Source: Fibrobacter succinogenes (GTDB lineage: Bacteria; Fibrobacterota; Fibrobacteria; Fibrobacterales; Fibrobacteraceae). Taken from it: a DNA stretch of 64,000 nt. Under the pieces are notes generated by a model. That model did no database searches, was not told the DNA's origin, and was given only the letters and a program-made list of their open reading frames with translations. Below are positions 26,264 to 34,308 of this stretch, in pieces. The stretch is from contig CACZAD010000006.1 in NCBI GenBank assembly GCA_902779055.1, positions 57,844 to 121,843 on the forward strand, read 5' to 3'. Each line of letters starts with the position of its first letter. The stretch's first letter is position 1. The position numbers and the translations under genes are program-made.

Positions 26264-27778
26264 TTAATCTTCACAAGTGCCGTAAGCACCGACTTTTTGG
26301 ATATAGACCTTTATACTTCCCGAACTTTCGAATAGCGCGAATTGGAATTTGATTCCCAAAAGATGCGATACATAATCATAAAGCGGAATCCATTTTTCTC
26401 GAGGATACCAGGTATCTATTTCAAAATCGGACCAACGAATATTCAAGACATCACCATCTATAGTCTTGCCATCCGCCAATGTTCCTGGAAGCTCGAAGTA
26501 CCGGTAAGTATCCCCATAGTCAAGGGGTGCAAAATTACGAGCCAACCTCAAGTTAAGTTTTAAACCAGGAGCGCTAGCCGCATACTTTATACATATTCCC
26601 AACCATTTTGAAGCATCGATACCATTATCTTCATCTTCGGTAAAATCAACACCTATATAGAAATCCTGCCATTCAGGATTATCTTCGTTTTTTTCATTTT
26701 GTTTGGCCTCAAAGATGATTTCATTTCCGTCTCTTATATAATCGGAAACATAATTATAGTCGCCCTCTTCTCCTACAGGCGTAAAGTCCTGTTCATCTTC
26801 ATTCCATTCCCATGTAGTTATTTTAACATCGTAGTTCGGTCCCCACTTAACCTGCGTACTGCCATTTGTTCCCGAATACCACCAGCCACCGTCATCATTA
26901 GTACAATCAAAGCCATCATAAACAACTCGGTCATTCCCCCCACATTCTTCAACAATTCCATCAACACTATTCTTTCCATAGTACCAGGCATCAAACCCTT
27001 CACCCCTAACTTTTTCAATATCCTTTCCATTTTTTAGGATACCGACACTCTTTCCGCCACAGAACAATTCATAACCAGACTCATCGTCAAGAGCCTTCGC
27101 CGTACAACTCGTACCATTCTTACCTTTGGCGCCGTCAGTTCCATTTTTTATCGTACCAACAACTTTACCGCCACAAGTCAGTTCATAACCAGAGCCGTCC
27201 TCAAGTGCGGTTGCATCGCAACTCGAACCATCATCACCGTTTTTACCGTCAGCGCCCTTTTCGCCATTGGAGCCGTTCTTGATCGACCCAACAACAGCGC
27301 CCCCGCAACTCAGTTCATAGCCCGAACCATCTTCAAGCGCTTTCGCCGAGCAACTTGTACCATCATTGCCATTGGAACCGTCGGAACCTTTTTGACCATC
27401 GGAACCGTTCTTGATTGTCCCGACAACAGAACCTCCGCAACTCAGTTCATAACCGGAGCCATTTGACAAGGCCTTGGCCGAACAGCTAGAGCCGTCATTG
27501 CCGTTAAGGCCGTTTGTTCCATTTTTGCCATTAGTTCCGTTGGAGCCGTTTTTTATGGTACCGACAACTTCGCCACCGCAAGAAAGCTCAAAACCGGAAC
27601 CATCAGCCAGAGCCTTGGCACTGCAACTAGCGCCGTTCTCGCCATTTTTTCCGGCAACACCCTGTTCTCCTGCAGGTCCCTGAGGTCCTTCAGAACCTTC
27701 ACCGCATGCGTTAAACGCAAGCATAGATATGAACGAAAACGCCGCAAACGCAGCATAATTTTTAAGCTTGGTATTCAT
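26264..27778 (-). CDS. Lipoprotein with alternating collagen-like triplets and Cys modules
   Basis: A 504-residue lipoprotein, lipobox FNAC, lipidated Cys25. Gly-X-Y collagen-like triplets (GPQGPAGEQGVAGKNGENG) follow at once. Five modules of about 30 residues with the pattern CxAKALxDGSGYELxCGGxV then GxIKNG alternate with further triplets up to about residue 250. Each module has two Cys that could form a disulfide. The C-terminal half (about 255-504) is a beta-rich region resembling carbohydrate-binding modules (WLGICIKYAASAPGLKLNLR). It converges with the GH3 gene with only eight bases between. Attachment to plant fibre or cells is inferred. Confidence 0.75.
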   Translation of the reverse strand: MNTKLKNYAAFAAFSFISMLAFNACGEGSEGPQGPAGEQGVAGKNGENGASCSAKALADGSGFELSCGGEVVGTIKNGSNGTNGKNGTNGLNGNDGSSCSAKALSNGSGYELSCGGSVVGTIKNGSDGQKGSDGSNGNDGTSCSAKALEDGSGYELSCGGAVVGSIKNGSNGEKGADGKNGDDGSSCDATALEDGSGYELTCGGKVVGTIKNGTDGAKGKNGTSCTAKALDDESGYELFCGGKSVGILKNGKDIEKVRGEGFDAWYYGKNSVDGIVEECGGNDRVVYDGFDCTNDDGGWWYSGTNGSTQVKWGPNYDVKITTWEWNEDEQDFTPVGEEGDYNYVSDYIRDGNEIIFEAKQNEKNEDNPEWQDFYIGVDFTEDEDNGIDASKWLGICIKYAASAPGLKLNLRLARNFAPLDYGDTYRYFELPGTLADGKTIDGDVLNIRWSDFEIDTWYPREKWIPLYDYVSHLLGIKFQFALFESSGSIKVYIQKVGAYGTCED

Positions 27779-27873
27779 AAGCTCCCCTACTGTTTCTTTT
27801 TAATGTAATTAAATAAAAACAAAATCGTACGAAATTATTTCATACCAAACAAAAAAGTGTTGACAAAAACACT

Positions 27874-28440
27874 CTACTTGCCAATCGCCTGCTTTTTTGC
27901 GCTCGACAGATTCACGACGTTCTTCATCACACCCGCCTCGCCCACCTTGTCCAAGGCAAGTTTCAAGATTTCGGCAGCGGCCATCGTATCGTCCAATGCG
28001 CGATGGTGATGAAAATCCGGAAGTCCCAAGGATTCCGTGAGCTTGTGCAAACTGTAGCTCGGCTGTCCCGGGAACACACGCCTCGAAAGCTTGACCGTAC
28101 AGAGTCTGGGCGGGTTGAACTTGATGCAGCAGCGCTTAAGTTCAGCAGTAATGAACTTGCAGTCAAACTGCACATTGTGCGCCACAAATATGCGGTCTTC
28201 CAATAGCGAAGCCACCTGTTCGGCAATAGCGCCAAACTGCGGCTGCCCCACAACCATCTCGTCATTAATTCCCGTGAGTTCACGGACAAACGGAGTAATC
28301 GGCTGGCCGGGATCCACAAGCGAGTGGTACGTCCCCACCACTTCGGAACCGTCCATCAGGGCTATTCCGACTTCCATGATTCGGTTATCGTCTTTATGAC
28401 CGCCGGTCGTCTCAATATCGACTACAGCAAACTTGAGCAA
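27874..28440 (-). CDS. DnaQ-like 3'-5' exonuclease
   Basis: A 188-residue DEDDh exonuclease like the epsilon subunit of DNA polymerase III. Residues seen are Asp8 and Glu10 (VVDIETTG), Asp93 (HNVQFD), His146 and Asp151 (HRALDDT). The size fits a stand-alone proofreading subunit or exonuclease X-type protein. The start is TTG at 28440, six bases after the stop of the upstream gene, with AGG of that gene's last codon serving as ribosome-binding site. It is likely co-transcribed with the exported protein upstream. Confidence 0.85.
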   Translation of the reverse strand: MLKFAVVDIETTGGHKDDNRIMEVGIALMDGSEVVGTYHSLVDPGQPITPFVRELTGINDEMVVGQPQFGAIAEQVASLLEDRIFVAHNVQFDCKFITAELKRCCIKFNPPRLCTVKLSRRVFPGQPSYSLHKLTESLGLPDFHHHRALDDTMAAAEILKLALDKVGEAGVMKNVVNLSSAKKQAIGK

Positions 28441-28446
28441 GGTAAG

Positions 28447-29037
28447 TTACCTGACAGGGATATCGATATCAAGCGTTTCCATACCGTCGCGGGCCTGCAC
28501 GCGGGCAAGCATCACGTCGGACTTGGGCGTTCCATAAACCGGCACAACGAGCAAGTTGGAGATTCCCTTCTGTTCGCTAGGAACCGCATCGGTATCGTAA
28601 ACAGTTTTCGTAAAGATAGGCGTCTTGCCGCCATCGAACAAGAAGAACGTCAGCTTGCGCGGCAAGCCCTTCTTGATCTGGGAAGTCTTGACCTGGAAAT
28701 AAATGTAGCCGCCCTTCGGAACGTTTCTCTGAGCATCCCTGATTTCTTCTTCGGTCGCATATTCCGCTTCCATCGAAAGGCGCACGTTCTTTTTCACGCG
28801 TTCCGGCTTTTCGTACTCGACCATCACGTTAAACTTGGCATCTTCGGGGATAGCACTCTCACGGACATCGCGAATTTTCTTGTTGTTCTGATAATATTCC
28901 CAACGTCCATTATCGTGCAAGATGACCAGCGCACCATTTGATGCAGTGGCGACAATGTCGTCGGCAAAGGAATTCGCAGCAAGAGCGGCCACAAGAATCA
29001 TAACCGCTCTAGAGAGAGTTTTCATCATTCCAACCAT
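28447..29037 (-). CDS. Small exported protein of unknown function
   Basis: A 196-residue protein with a signal peptide (SRAVMILVAALAANSFA/DD). The segment VATASNGALVILHDNGRWEYY is a short motif seen in various bacterial exported proteins; the rest is beta-rich (GGYIYFQVKTSQIKKGLPRK). No enzyme motif is seen. The start at 29037 has GGGG eight bases upstream; earlier in-frame codons would extend through the promoter. TATATTTG (29079-29086) is a good promoter element. It is first in a unit with the DnaQ-like exonuclease and divergent from gluQ. Confidence 0.7.
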   Translation of the reverse strand: MVGMMKTLSRAVMILVAALAANSFADDIVATASNGALVILHDNGRWEYYQNNKKIRDVRESAIPEDAKFNVMVEYEKPERVKKNVRLSMEAEYATEEEIRDAQRNVPKGGYIYFQVKTSQIKKGLPRKLTFFLFDGGKTPIFTKTVYDTDAVPSEQKGISNLLVVPVYGTPKSDVMLARVQARDGMETLDIDIPVR

Positions 29038-29078
29038 CAGGTACACCCCTTTTTTCGAGAATTTGCCCAATCTGCCCC

Positions 29079-29086
29079 CAAATATA
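29079..29086 (-). promoter_or_regulatory. TAnnTTTG promoter element of the exported-protein gene
   Basis: TATATTTG on the minus strand 41 bases before the chosen start. It matches the -7 element of Bacteroidetes promoters. No clear -33 element is seen. Confidence 0.45.
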
Positions 29087-29139
29087 TAATTATCACGGAC
29101 TTTTAGAAGATTCGTATATTTAATAACATTTTGTAAAAT

Positions 29140-29147
29140 TATATTTG
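29140..29147 (+). promoter_or_regulatory. TAnnTTTG promoter element of gluQ
   Basis: TATATTTG ends four bases before the GTG start of gluQ, which has no Shine-Dalgarno. The message would be leaderless. Confidence 0.45.
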
Positions 29148-29151
29148 TGAT

Positions 29152-30066
29152 GTGCATAACACTATCCGATTTGCCCCAAGCCCCACAGGCTACCTTCACG
29201 AAGGCCATCTTCTTTCAGCACTCTACGTTTGGGCTGCCGCCAAAAAATGGAACCTGAGAGTCCACTTGCGCATCGAGGACCACGACCAGAGCCGCGCACG
29301 CCCTGCATACATCGAAGGCATCCGCGAAGACCTGGCATGGCTCGGATTCCATCACGATTCCGAGAGCATCCAGAGCGCCCGTAACGACATTTACAAGGCG
29401 GCTCTCCAAAAGCTCCAGGAAAAATCGCTCGTCTACCCCTGCTTTTGCAGCCGGAAACAGCTCCAGGACGAAAATCCCAGGAGCGAGACCGGGGAAATCA
29501 TTTATCAAGGGAAGTGCTTTAAAGAAGTCGGAAGTAGGAAGTCGGAAGTCGGAAGTATTGACACATCAATCGAGTCTCGCGACACGGCTCCGCACAATTT
29601 GCGTTTCATCGTCCCGGACAAGACCATCGACTGGCACGACTTGCGCCTCGGGGACTTCCACGAGAACCCGAAGCTCCAATGCGGGGACTTTCCCATCCGT
29701 GACCGCGACAACCAATGGACTTACCAGTTTGCCGTCTGCGTCGACGACATCGACGAGCATATCACCCACATTGTCCGTGGCGAGGACATCCGCAATTCCA
29801 CAGCCCGGCAGATTGCCCTGATGGAAGCGCTTGGGCATACCGAGCGTCCGATTTACCTGCACCACCCGCTGATTGTCGACGAGAACAACAAGAAGCTTTC
29901 CAAGCGCGAACTCGCCCACAGCCTAAGGCAAGACAAAGAAGCCGGAATCACGCCCGAAATGCTCTTTGGACGCGTCTGCCACAAGGCGCACCTCTGCGAA
30001 AGCGATGCCGCGATTACGCTCCAGGACGCCATCGCACTGGTCGCGAACACGCTCCCGTCGCTTTAG
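29152..30066 (+). CDS. gluQ: Glutamyl-Q tRNA(Asp) synthetase
   Basis: A 304-residue truncated glutamyl-tRNA synthetase homologue that glutamylates queuosine of tRNA(Asp). The class I HIGH motif is HEGH at 16-19 (FAPSPTGYLHEGH) and the KMSKS equivalent is KLSKR. A zinc site is suggested by Cys97, Cys99, Tyr118 and Cys122. The anticodon-binding domain is absent, as expected. The start is GTG at 29152. Residues 125-138 (EVGSRKSEVGSIDT) are encoded by a GGAAGTCG/GTAGGAAG tandem repeat that elsewhere in this window is intergenic, so a repeat has invaded the gene in frame. Confidence 0.9.
   Translation: MHNTIRFAPSPTGYLHEGHLLSALYVWAAAKKWNLRVHLRIEDHDQSRARPAYIEGIREDLAWLGFHHDSESIQSARNDIYKAALQKLQEKSLVYPCFCSRKQLQDENPRSETGEIIYQGKCFKEVGSRKSEVGSIDTSIESRDTAPHNLRFIVPDKTIDWHDLRLGDFHENPKLQCGDFPIRDRDNQWTYQFAVCVDDIDEHITHIVRGEDIRNSTARQIALMEALGHTERPIYLHHPLIVDENNKKLSKRELAHSLRQDKEAGITPEMLFGRVCHKAHLCESDAAITLQDAIALVANTLPSL
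29524..29560 (+). repeat. GAAGTCG/GTAGGAAG tandem repeat inside gluQ
   Basis: Units GAAGTCG, GAAGTAG, GAAGTCG, GAAGTCG, GAAGTAT follow each other with a 7-base period and keep the gluQ frame open. It is related to intergenic tracts at 2124, 6071 and 32823. Confidence 0.7.
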
Positions 30067-30104
30067 CCCCCTCTTGCAAAACAAATTCGGTTTTCGACCA
30101 TACA

Positions 30105-30135
30105 CAAAACGCCCGGCCATCGGCCGAGCGTTTTG
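30105..30135. terminator. Bidirectional terminator between gluQ and secDF
   Basis: CAAAACGCCCGGCC pairs with GGCCGAGCGTTTTG (one mismatch) around a 3-base loop, giving A-run and T-run flanks for both convergent genes. Confidence 0.8.
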
Positions 30136-30156
30136 AACATCTAGCGTATTAAAGGA

Positions 30157-32769
30157 TTACACACCCTTCTTGAACTTCTTGCTCCACCAGAGAACGATCG
30201 GAGAGCAGACGCACACAGAAGAGTAGGTACCGATGAGGATACCGAAGCACTGCACCAAGCCGAAGTCACGGATAGAAGAACCGCCCTTGACAGCGAGGAC
30301 AACGCAAACAAAGAGCGTCGTGAGAGACGTGATCACCGTACGGCTGAAGCACTGGTTCAGAGAGCTGTTGATCGTGCGTTCATAGTTTGCCGTGCCGAAG
30401 AGTGCGGTATTTTCACGGATACGGTCGAAGTTCACGATGGTGTCGTTCACAGAGTAACCGATCATCGTGAGGAGCGAAGCGATCAAGGCACCGTCGAAAG
30501 AAAGACCGAATGCCGAGATGAAGCCGAGCGTGATGAGGGTATCGTGAATAAGGCCAAGCACTGCGGAAACACCGAAGCCAAGACCGAGCTTACCGAATCG
30601 GAACCAAACGTAGAGAGCAATCACGAGCCATGCGAGAATCACGGACAAGATAGCGTTGAAGCGGAGTTCCTTACCGATGGTCGGACCCACAGCATCCTTA
30701 GCCACGATTTCGCACTTCTGGTTAGCGGCTTCGAAAGCCTTGGCCATCGTTGCTTCAAAGTTCACGTCATCGCCGCGAACGCTGATCTGGTAGGAGTTAG
30801 CAGACGTACCACCGAGAGAACGGACACGGGCACCCTGGATGCCAGCCTTGCTCAAAGCCTTGTTCAAGTCTGTTTCGTGCTTGGCGTCATCCTGGTACTG
30901 GATCGTATAGACCTGGCCACCCGTGAAGTCGATGCTGAAGTCAAAGCCCTTCACAGCGATGCTTGCGATACTTGCGATAATGAGGATGATGGAGAGAACC
31001 TTGAACTTGCCGCGGTTCTTCATGATCGGAAGGTTGGCGTTGTTCAAAGCCTTGAAGCCAGAACCGATGGAGAGCGTCGTTCTGTCGCGCTTAGCAAGTC
31101 TCCAGTCGAACACTGCGCGGGAAACCGTGATAGCGCAGAAGAGAGAAGTGAGGATACCGATCGTAAGCGTAAGACCGAAACCCTTGACAGAACCCGTACC
31201 AATCTTGTACAAAATAAGACCCGTCAAAACAGTCGTCAAGTTGGAGTCCAAGATGGCGCTGAATGCACGTTCGTAACCCTTGGCCACGGCAGCACGAGCA
31301 GTGAGGCCGTTCTTGAGTTCTTCACGGATACGTTCGTAAATAATCACGTTCGCGTCGAGAGACATACCGACGACGAGGATGAAGCCTGCAATACCCGGGA
31401 GAGTAAGCGTGGCGTTGAACACGGACATCACAGCGGCAGTCACGAGGGCGTTGATGATCACGCCGAGGCTTGCGATGAAGCCACCGAGACGGTAGTAAGA
31501 AACCATGAACACCAAGCAGATGATAAGGCCGATTGCACCGGAACCGAAGCCCTGGACAATGTTTTCTTCACCGAGGGTTGCACCGACGGTACGGCTTTCA
31601 ATGATCTGCATCGGAGCCTTGAGGGCACCAGCCTTCAAGACGACAGCGAGGCGGTTAGCTTCGGCCATGTCTTCGAGACCCGTGATCTGGGCTTCGCCGT
31701 TCGGGATACGGTCACGGATGACCGGAGCGCTGATGACCTGGTTGTCAAGAACGATGGCCATCTGCTTGCTGACGTTAGCAGCAGTCACAGCAGAGAACTT
31801 CTTAGGACCGATGCCGCCGAACTTGAGGTTCACGGCAACTTCACCGGCGCTGACACCGTCGCTCACGCGGTACGGACGAGCATCGATGATATCGTCACCA
31901 CCCATTTCGGCGCGACGACGGAGGAGGTAAAGACGCTTGGCCTTGATGTTGGAATCGCGGCGGAGCTTTTCGAGACCGCTACCGAAAGCGAAAGCGACGT
32001 CACGCGGAATGAGCTTCTGGACGCCATCGGTTTCGAGGAGCTTCTTGACCTTTTCGACACTTTCTTCAGCAATGAAACCGCCATTGCCAAAAGAGAGGAA
32101 GTAAGAAGTAAGGGACTGACCGACCAAGTCTGCCGGAGCGGCTTCTTCAGCAGCTGCGGAATCCTTCTTTTCTTCGGCCTTGGCAACGCCACCGGCGAGA
32201 AGTTCTTCATCGGAAAGAGCCTGGTCCTTCTTGGCAGAATCAACCTTAGCGGAATCGCTCACCGTGGAATCAGCGACGATGTCGGTCGTCTGACGAGTGA
32301 GGTAACCGTCAATCAGGCTAATGACCTGGGCAAAACGATCGGATTCGGCAAGAATCTTGAATTCGAGCTTTGCGGTAGAACCCACGAGAGCCTTTGCCGT
32401 AGAGTCATCCACGCCCGCCAGTTCAACCAAGATGCGGTCGTCACCGCTCGGAGAAATCTGCGGTTCAGAAAGACCGTATTGGTCAACGCGGTTACGGATG
32501 ATTTCGAGAGACTGGGCCTGGATATCCTTGATATCTTCGCCGTCCTTGAGGCTGGACTTGTCAATCTGGAGCGTGATGCTAGAACCACCGGCAAGGTCCA
32601 AACCGAAGTTGATGGACTTGGAGCCCAGTTTCGGATTTTCCTTGAGGAAAGTCTTCTTGGCTTCACCCTTCTTAGAGTGAACCTGAATTGAAGGCCATAC
32701 AGTGTAGGCCGAAAGAATGATGACGAGGAGAATGATGAATTCTCGCATGCCGAATTTATGTTTATTCAT
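30157..32769 (-). CDS. secDF: SecD-SecF fusion protein-export protein
   Basis: An 870-residue inner-membrane protein that uses proton motive force to help Sec-dependent export. The SecD half has LDLAGGSSITLQID near 57, RNRVDQYGLSEPQI near 92 and the multi-helix block with GMSLDANVIIYERIREE. The SecF half starts near 590 (IDFTGGQVYTIQY) and has SVNDTIVNFDRIREN. An Asp/Ser/Ala/Lys/Glu-rich insertion (about 160-215) lies in the periplasmic P1 domain. AAGGGA precedes the ATG. Two candidate promoter elements lie upstream: TATAAT (32790-32795) and TATCTTTG (32812-32819). The gene is monocistronic. Confidence 0.95.
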   Translation of the reverse strand: MNKHKFGMREFIILLVIILSAYTVWPSIQVHSKKGEAKKTFLKENPKLGSKSINFGLDLAGGSSITLQIDKSSLKDGEDIKDIQAQSLEIIRNRVDQYGLSEPQISPSGDDRILVELAGVDDSTAKALVGSTAKLEFKILAESDRFAQVISLIDGYLTRQTTDIVADSTVSDSAKVDSAKKDQALSDEELLAGGVAKAEEKKDSAAAEEAAPADLVGQSLTSYFLSFGNGGFIAEESVEKVKKLLETDGVQKLIPRDVAFAFGSGLEKLRRDSNIKAKRLYLLRRRAEMGGDDIIDARPYRVSDGVSAGEVAVNLKFGGIGPKKFSAVTAANVSKQMAIVLDNQVISAPVIRDRIPNGEAQITGLEDMAEANRLAVVLKAGALKAPMQIIESRTVGATLGEENIVQGFGSGAIGLIICLVFMVSYYRLGGFIASLGVIINALVTAAVMSVFNATLTLPGIAGFILVVGMSLDANVIIYERIREELKNGLTARAAVAKGYERAFSAILDSNLTTVLTGLILYKIGTGSVKGFGLTLTIGILTSLFCAITVSRAVFDWRLAKRDRTTLSIGSGFKALNNANLPIMKNRGKFKVLSIILIIASIASIAVKGFDFSIDFTGGQVYTIQYQDDAKHETDLNKALSKAGIQGARVRSLGGTSANSYQISVRGDDVNFEATMAKAFEAANQKCEIVAKDAVGPTIGKELRFNAILSVILAWLVIALYVWFRFGKLGLGFGVSAVLGLIHDTLITLGFISAFGLSFDGALIASLLTMIGYSVNDTIVNFDRIRENTALFGTANYERTINSSLNQCFSRTVITSLTTLFVCVVLAVKGGSSIRDFGLVQCFGILIGTYSSVCVCSPIVLWWSKKFKKGV

Positions 32770-32789
32770 TTGTAATCCCTTAATAAGGC

Positions 32790-32819
32790 ATTATACATAC
32801 TAGTTGCGGGACAAAGATA
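32790..32819 (-). promoter_or_regulatory. Candidate secDF promoter elements
   Basis: On the minus strand TATCTTTG (32812-32819) and, nearer the gene, a consensus TATAAT (32790-32795). Neither has a convincing upstream partner, so which is used cannot be decided here. Confidence 0.45.
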
Positions 32820-32822
32820 GAA

Positions 32823-32855
32823 AAGTAGGAAGTAGGAAGTAGGAAGCAGGAAGTT
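32823..32855 (+). repeat. GTAGGAA tandem repeat
   Basis: Four consecutive 7-base units: AAGTAGG, AAGTAGG, AAGTAGG, AAGCAGG, then AAGTTG. This is the cleanest copy of the family also seen at 2124, 6071 and inside gluQ. Confidence 0.75.
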
Positions 32856-32871
32856 GTTTTAGGTATAAAAA

Positions 32872-33017
32872 GGGGGGGAAGTTGTCCCCTTGATTGCAGC
32901 CCCGGCTCCAATGTCACCCCGGCCACGATGTCATCCCGGACTCCGATCCGGGACGGGGTCACCTTTCCACAGTACATATCGACTTGTCACCCCGGATTTA
33001 TTCCGGGGTCACCTTTC
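32872..33017. repeat. Cluster of REP-like palindromes and a composite ATTGCAGCCC repeat
   Basis: The stretch opens with GGGGGGAAGTTGTCCCC and ATTGCAGCCCC (shared with 16873-16900). Several GTCACCCCGG / CCGGGGTCACCTT palindromes follow, two of them complete: CCCGGACTCCGATCCGGG and CCCCGGATTTATTCCGGGG. No gene is seen between secDF and the amylase gene. Confidence 0.7.
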
Positions 33018-33030
33018 CTCGCAGCTAAAC

Positions 33031-34308
33031 TTATTTTATTTCAAACAACGGGTCCGGCTTCGCCGCGGTAATCGCAAGCGTCATCTTCTTGCCCTTCAGT
33101 TCACGGACAACATCCAAGCCGTCCGGCCTGCAGACAATCTCCAGCGACCCATCGCGCAGCACCGGCGACTTCTTACGGAGTTCAATCAATTCCTTGACAA
33201 AGCTGAAAATCGGCTTTTTCTCGCCTTCTTCGAGCTTGTCCCACAGGAAAGTCCTACGGTTGTCCGGATCCTTGCCGCCCACCATGCCGATTTCGTCCCC
33301 ATAATATATACAGGGAGCGCCCGGCAAAAAGAACAGAAGCGTAAGCGCCAGCTTCACCCTTTGCAAATTGCTGCACGGGAGCGACGCCATACGGGTCGTG
33401 TCATGGCTTCCGAGCAGGTTCATCTGCACGCCAAAACGATCCGCCGGGAATGCGTCACGCAAGCGCTTTGCAAATTCTTCGACTTCAATCGGAGTCTCGT
33501 CGAACAGGTACGCAAGCACCGCCTTGCGAAGCGGGTAATTCATCACGCCGTCAAACTGGTCGCCCTGCAACCAGCGCGAAGGCTCGTCCCAGATTTCACC
33601 AACGATATATGCCTCCGGGTTAATCGCCTTGATACGGCGACGGAATTCCTGCCAAAAGCTATCGTCGTCAATTTCGTTCGGCACGTCCAGGCGCCAGCCG
33701 TCAATGCCACGCTTCATCCAGTATTCGCCCACCGAGAACAGGTATTCGCGAACATCCGGATTGTCGGTATTGAACTTCGGGAGCGCCGGGTAACCCCACC
33801 AGCAATCATAATTGGGCTTGCCCGAATACGCATGCAGCGGCCAGCCATGCACATGGAACCAGTCCACGTACGGAGAATTTGTACCCAATTCCATCAAGCT
33901 GTTGAACTGGAAAAATCCCCTGGAGCAGTGATTGAACACGCCATCCAGAACCACACGAAGATTTAGTTTATGCGCTTTCTGGACAAGCCTGTCGAAATCC
34001 TTGAGCGTCCCAAGCACCGGGTCGATTTCAAAATAATCGACCGTATGGTAACGATGGTTGGAATTGCTCTTGAATATCGGGCAAAGGTAAATCGCCGTGA
34101 CGCCCAGGGACGCCACGTAATCGAGCTTGTCAATGATTCCGGCAAGGTTTCCGCCAAACATGTTTTCGCGGGTCGGGAGCGTTTCCCAGTCCACGAACTT
34201 CCCTACCGCCTTGTACTTAGGACTGCGACAAAAGCGGTCAGGGAATATCTGGTAAAAAACAGCGTCTTTAACCCAGGCTGGGAGCGAACTAGATTTTCCA
34301 AAGAGCAC
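33031..34308 (-). CDS. GH13 alpha-amylase family protein (cyclomaltodextrinase/neopullulanase-like)
   Basis: A 425-residue glucan hydrolase. The entry WVKDAVFYQIFPDRF is typical of the neopullulanase/cyclomaltodextrinase group, but their N-terminal CBM34 domain is absent. The four conserved regions are DGVFNH, GWRLDVPNE with nucleophile Asp208, EIW with acid/base Glu238, and GSHDTTR with Asp303. No signal peptide is seen, so it acts in the cytoplasm. The GTG at 34308 is chosen, overlapping the malQ end by 20 bases; a TTG at 34329 in the same frame is the alternative. Co-expression with malQ points to maltodextrin or glycogen use. Confidence 0.87.
   Translation of the reverse strand: MLFGKSSSLPAWVKDAVFYQIFPDRFCRSPKYKAVGKFVDWETLPTRENMFGGNLAGIIDKLDYVASLGVTAIYLCPIFKSNSNHRYHTVDYFEIDPVLGTLKDFDRLVQKAHKLNLRVVLDGVFNHCSRGFFQFNSLMELGTNSPYVDWFHVHGWPLHAYSGKPNYDCWWGYPALPKFNTDNPDVREYLFSVGEYWMKRGIDGWRLDVPNEIDDDSFWQEFRRRIKAINPEAYIVGEIWDEPSRWLQGDQFDGVMNYPLRKAVLAYLFDETPIEVEEFAKRLRDAFPADRFGVQMNLLGSHDTTRMASLPCSNLQRVKLALTLLFFLPGAPCIYYGDEIGMVGGKDPDNRRTFLWDKLEEGEKKPIFSFVKELIELRKKSPVLRDGSLEIVCRPDGLDVVRELKGKKMTLAITAAKPDPLFEIK

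Noticed and set aside
27040..27680. Regular 130-base repeats as a CRISPR or satellite
   Set aside because: They are coding modules of the collagen-like lipoprotein in one open frame.
30544..32691. A 715-codon plus-strand frame opposite secDF
   Set aside because: Antisense shadow of secDF with low-complexity charged translation.
32823..32855. GTAGGAA tandem repeat as a possible CRISPR array
   Set aside because: Units are only 7 bases without spacers and there are no cas genes.
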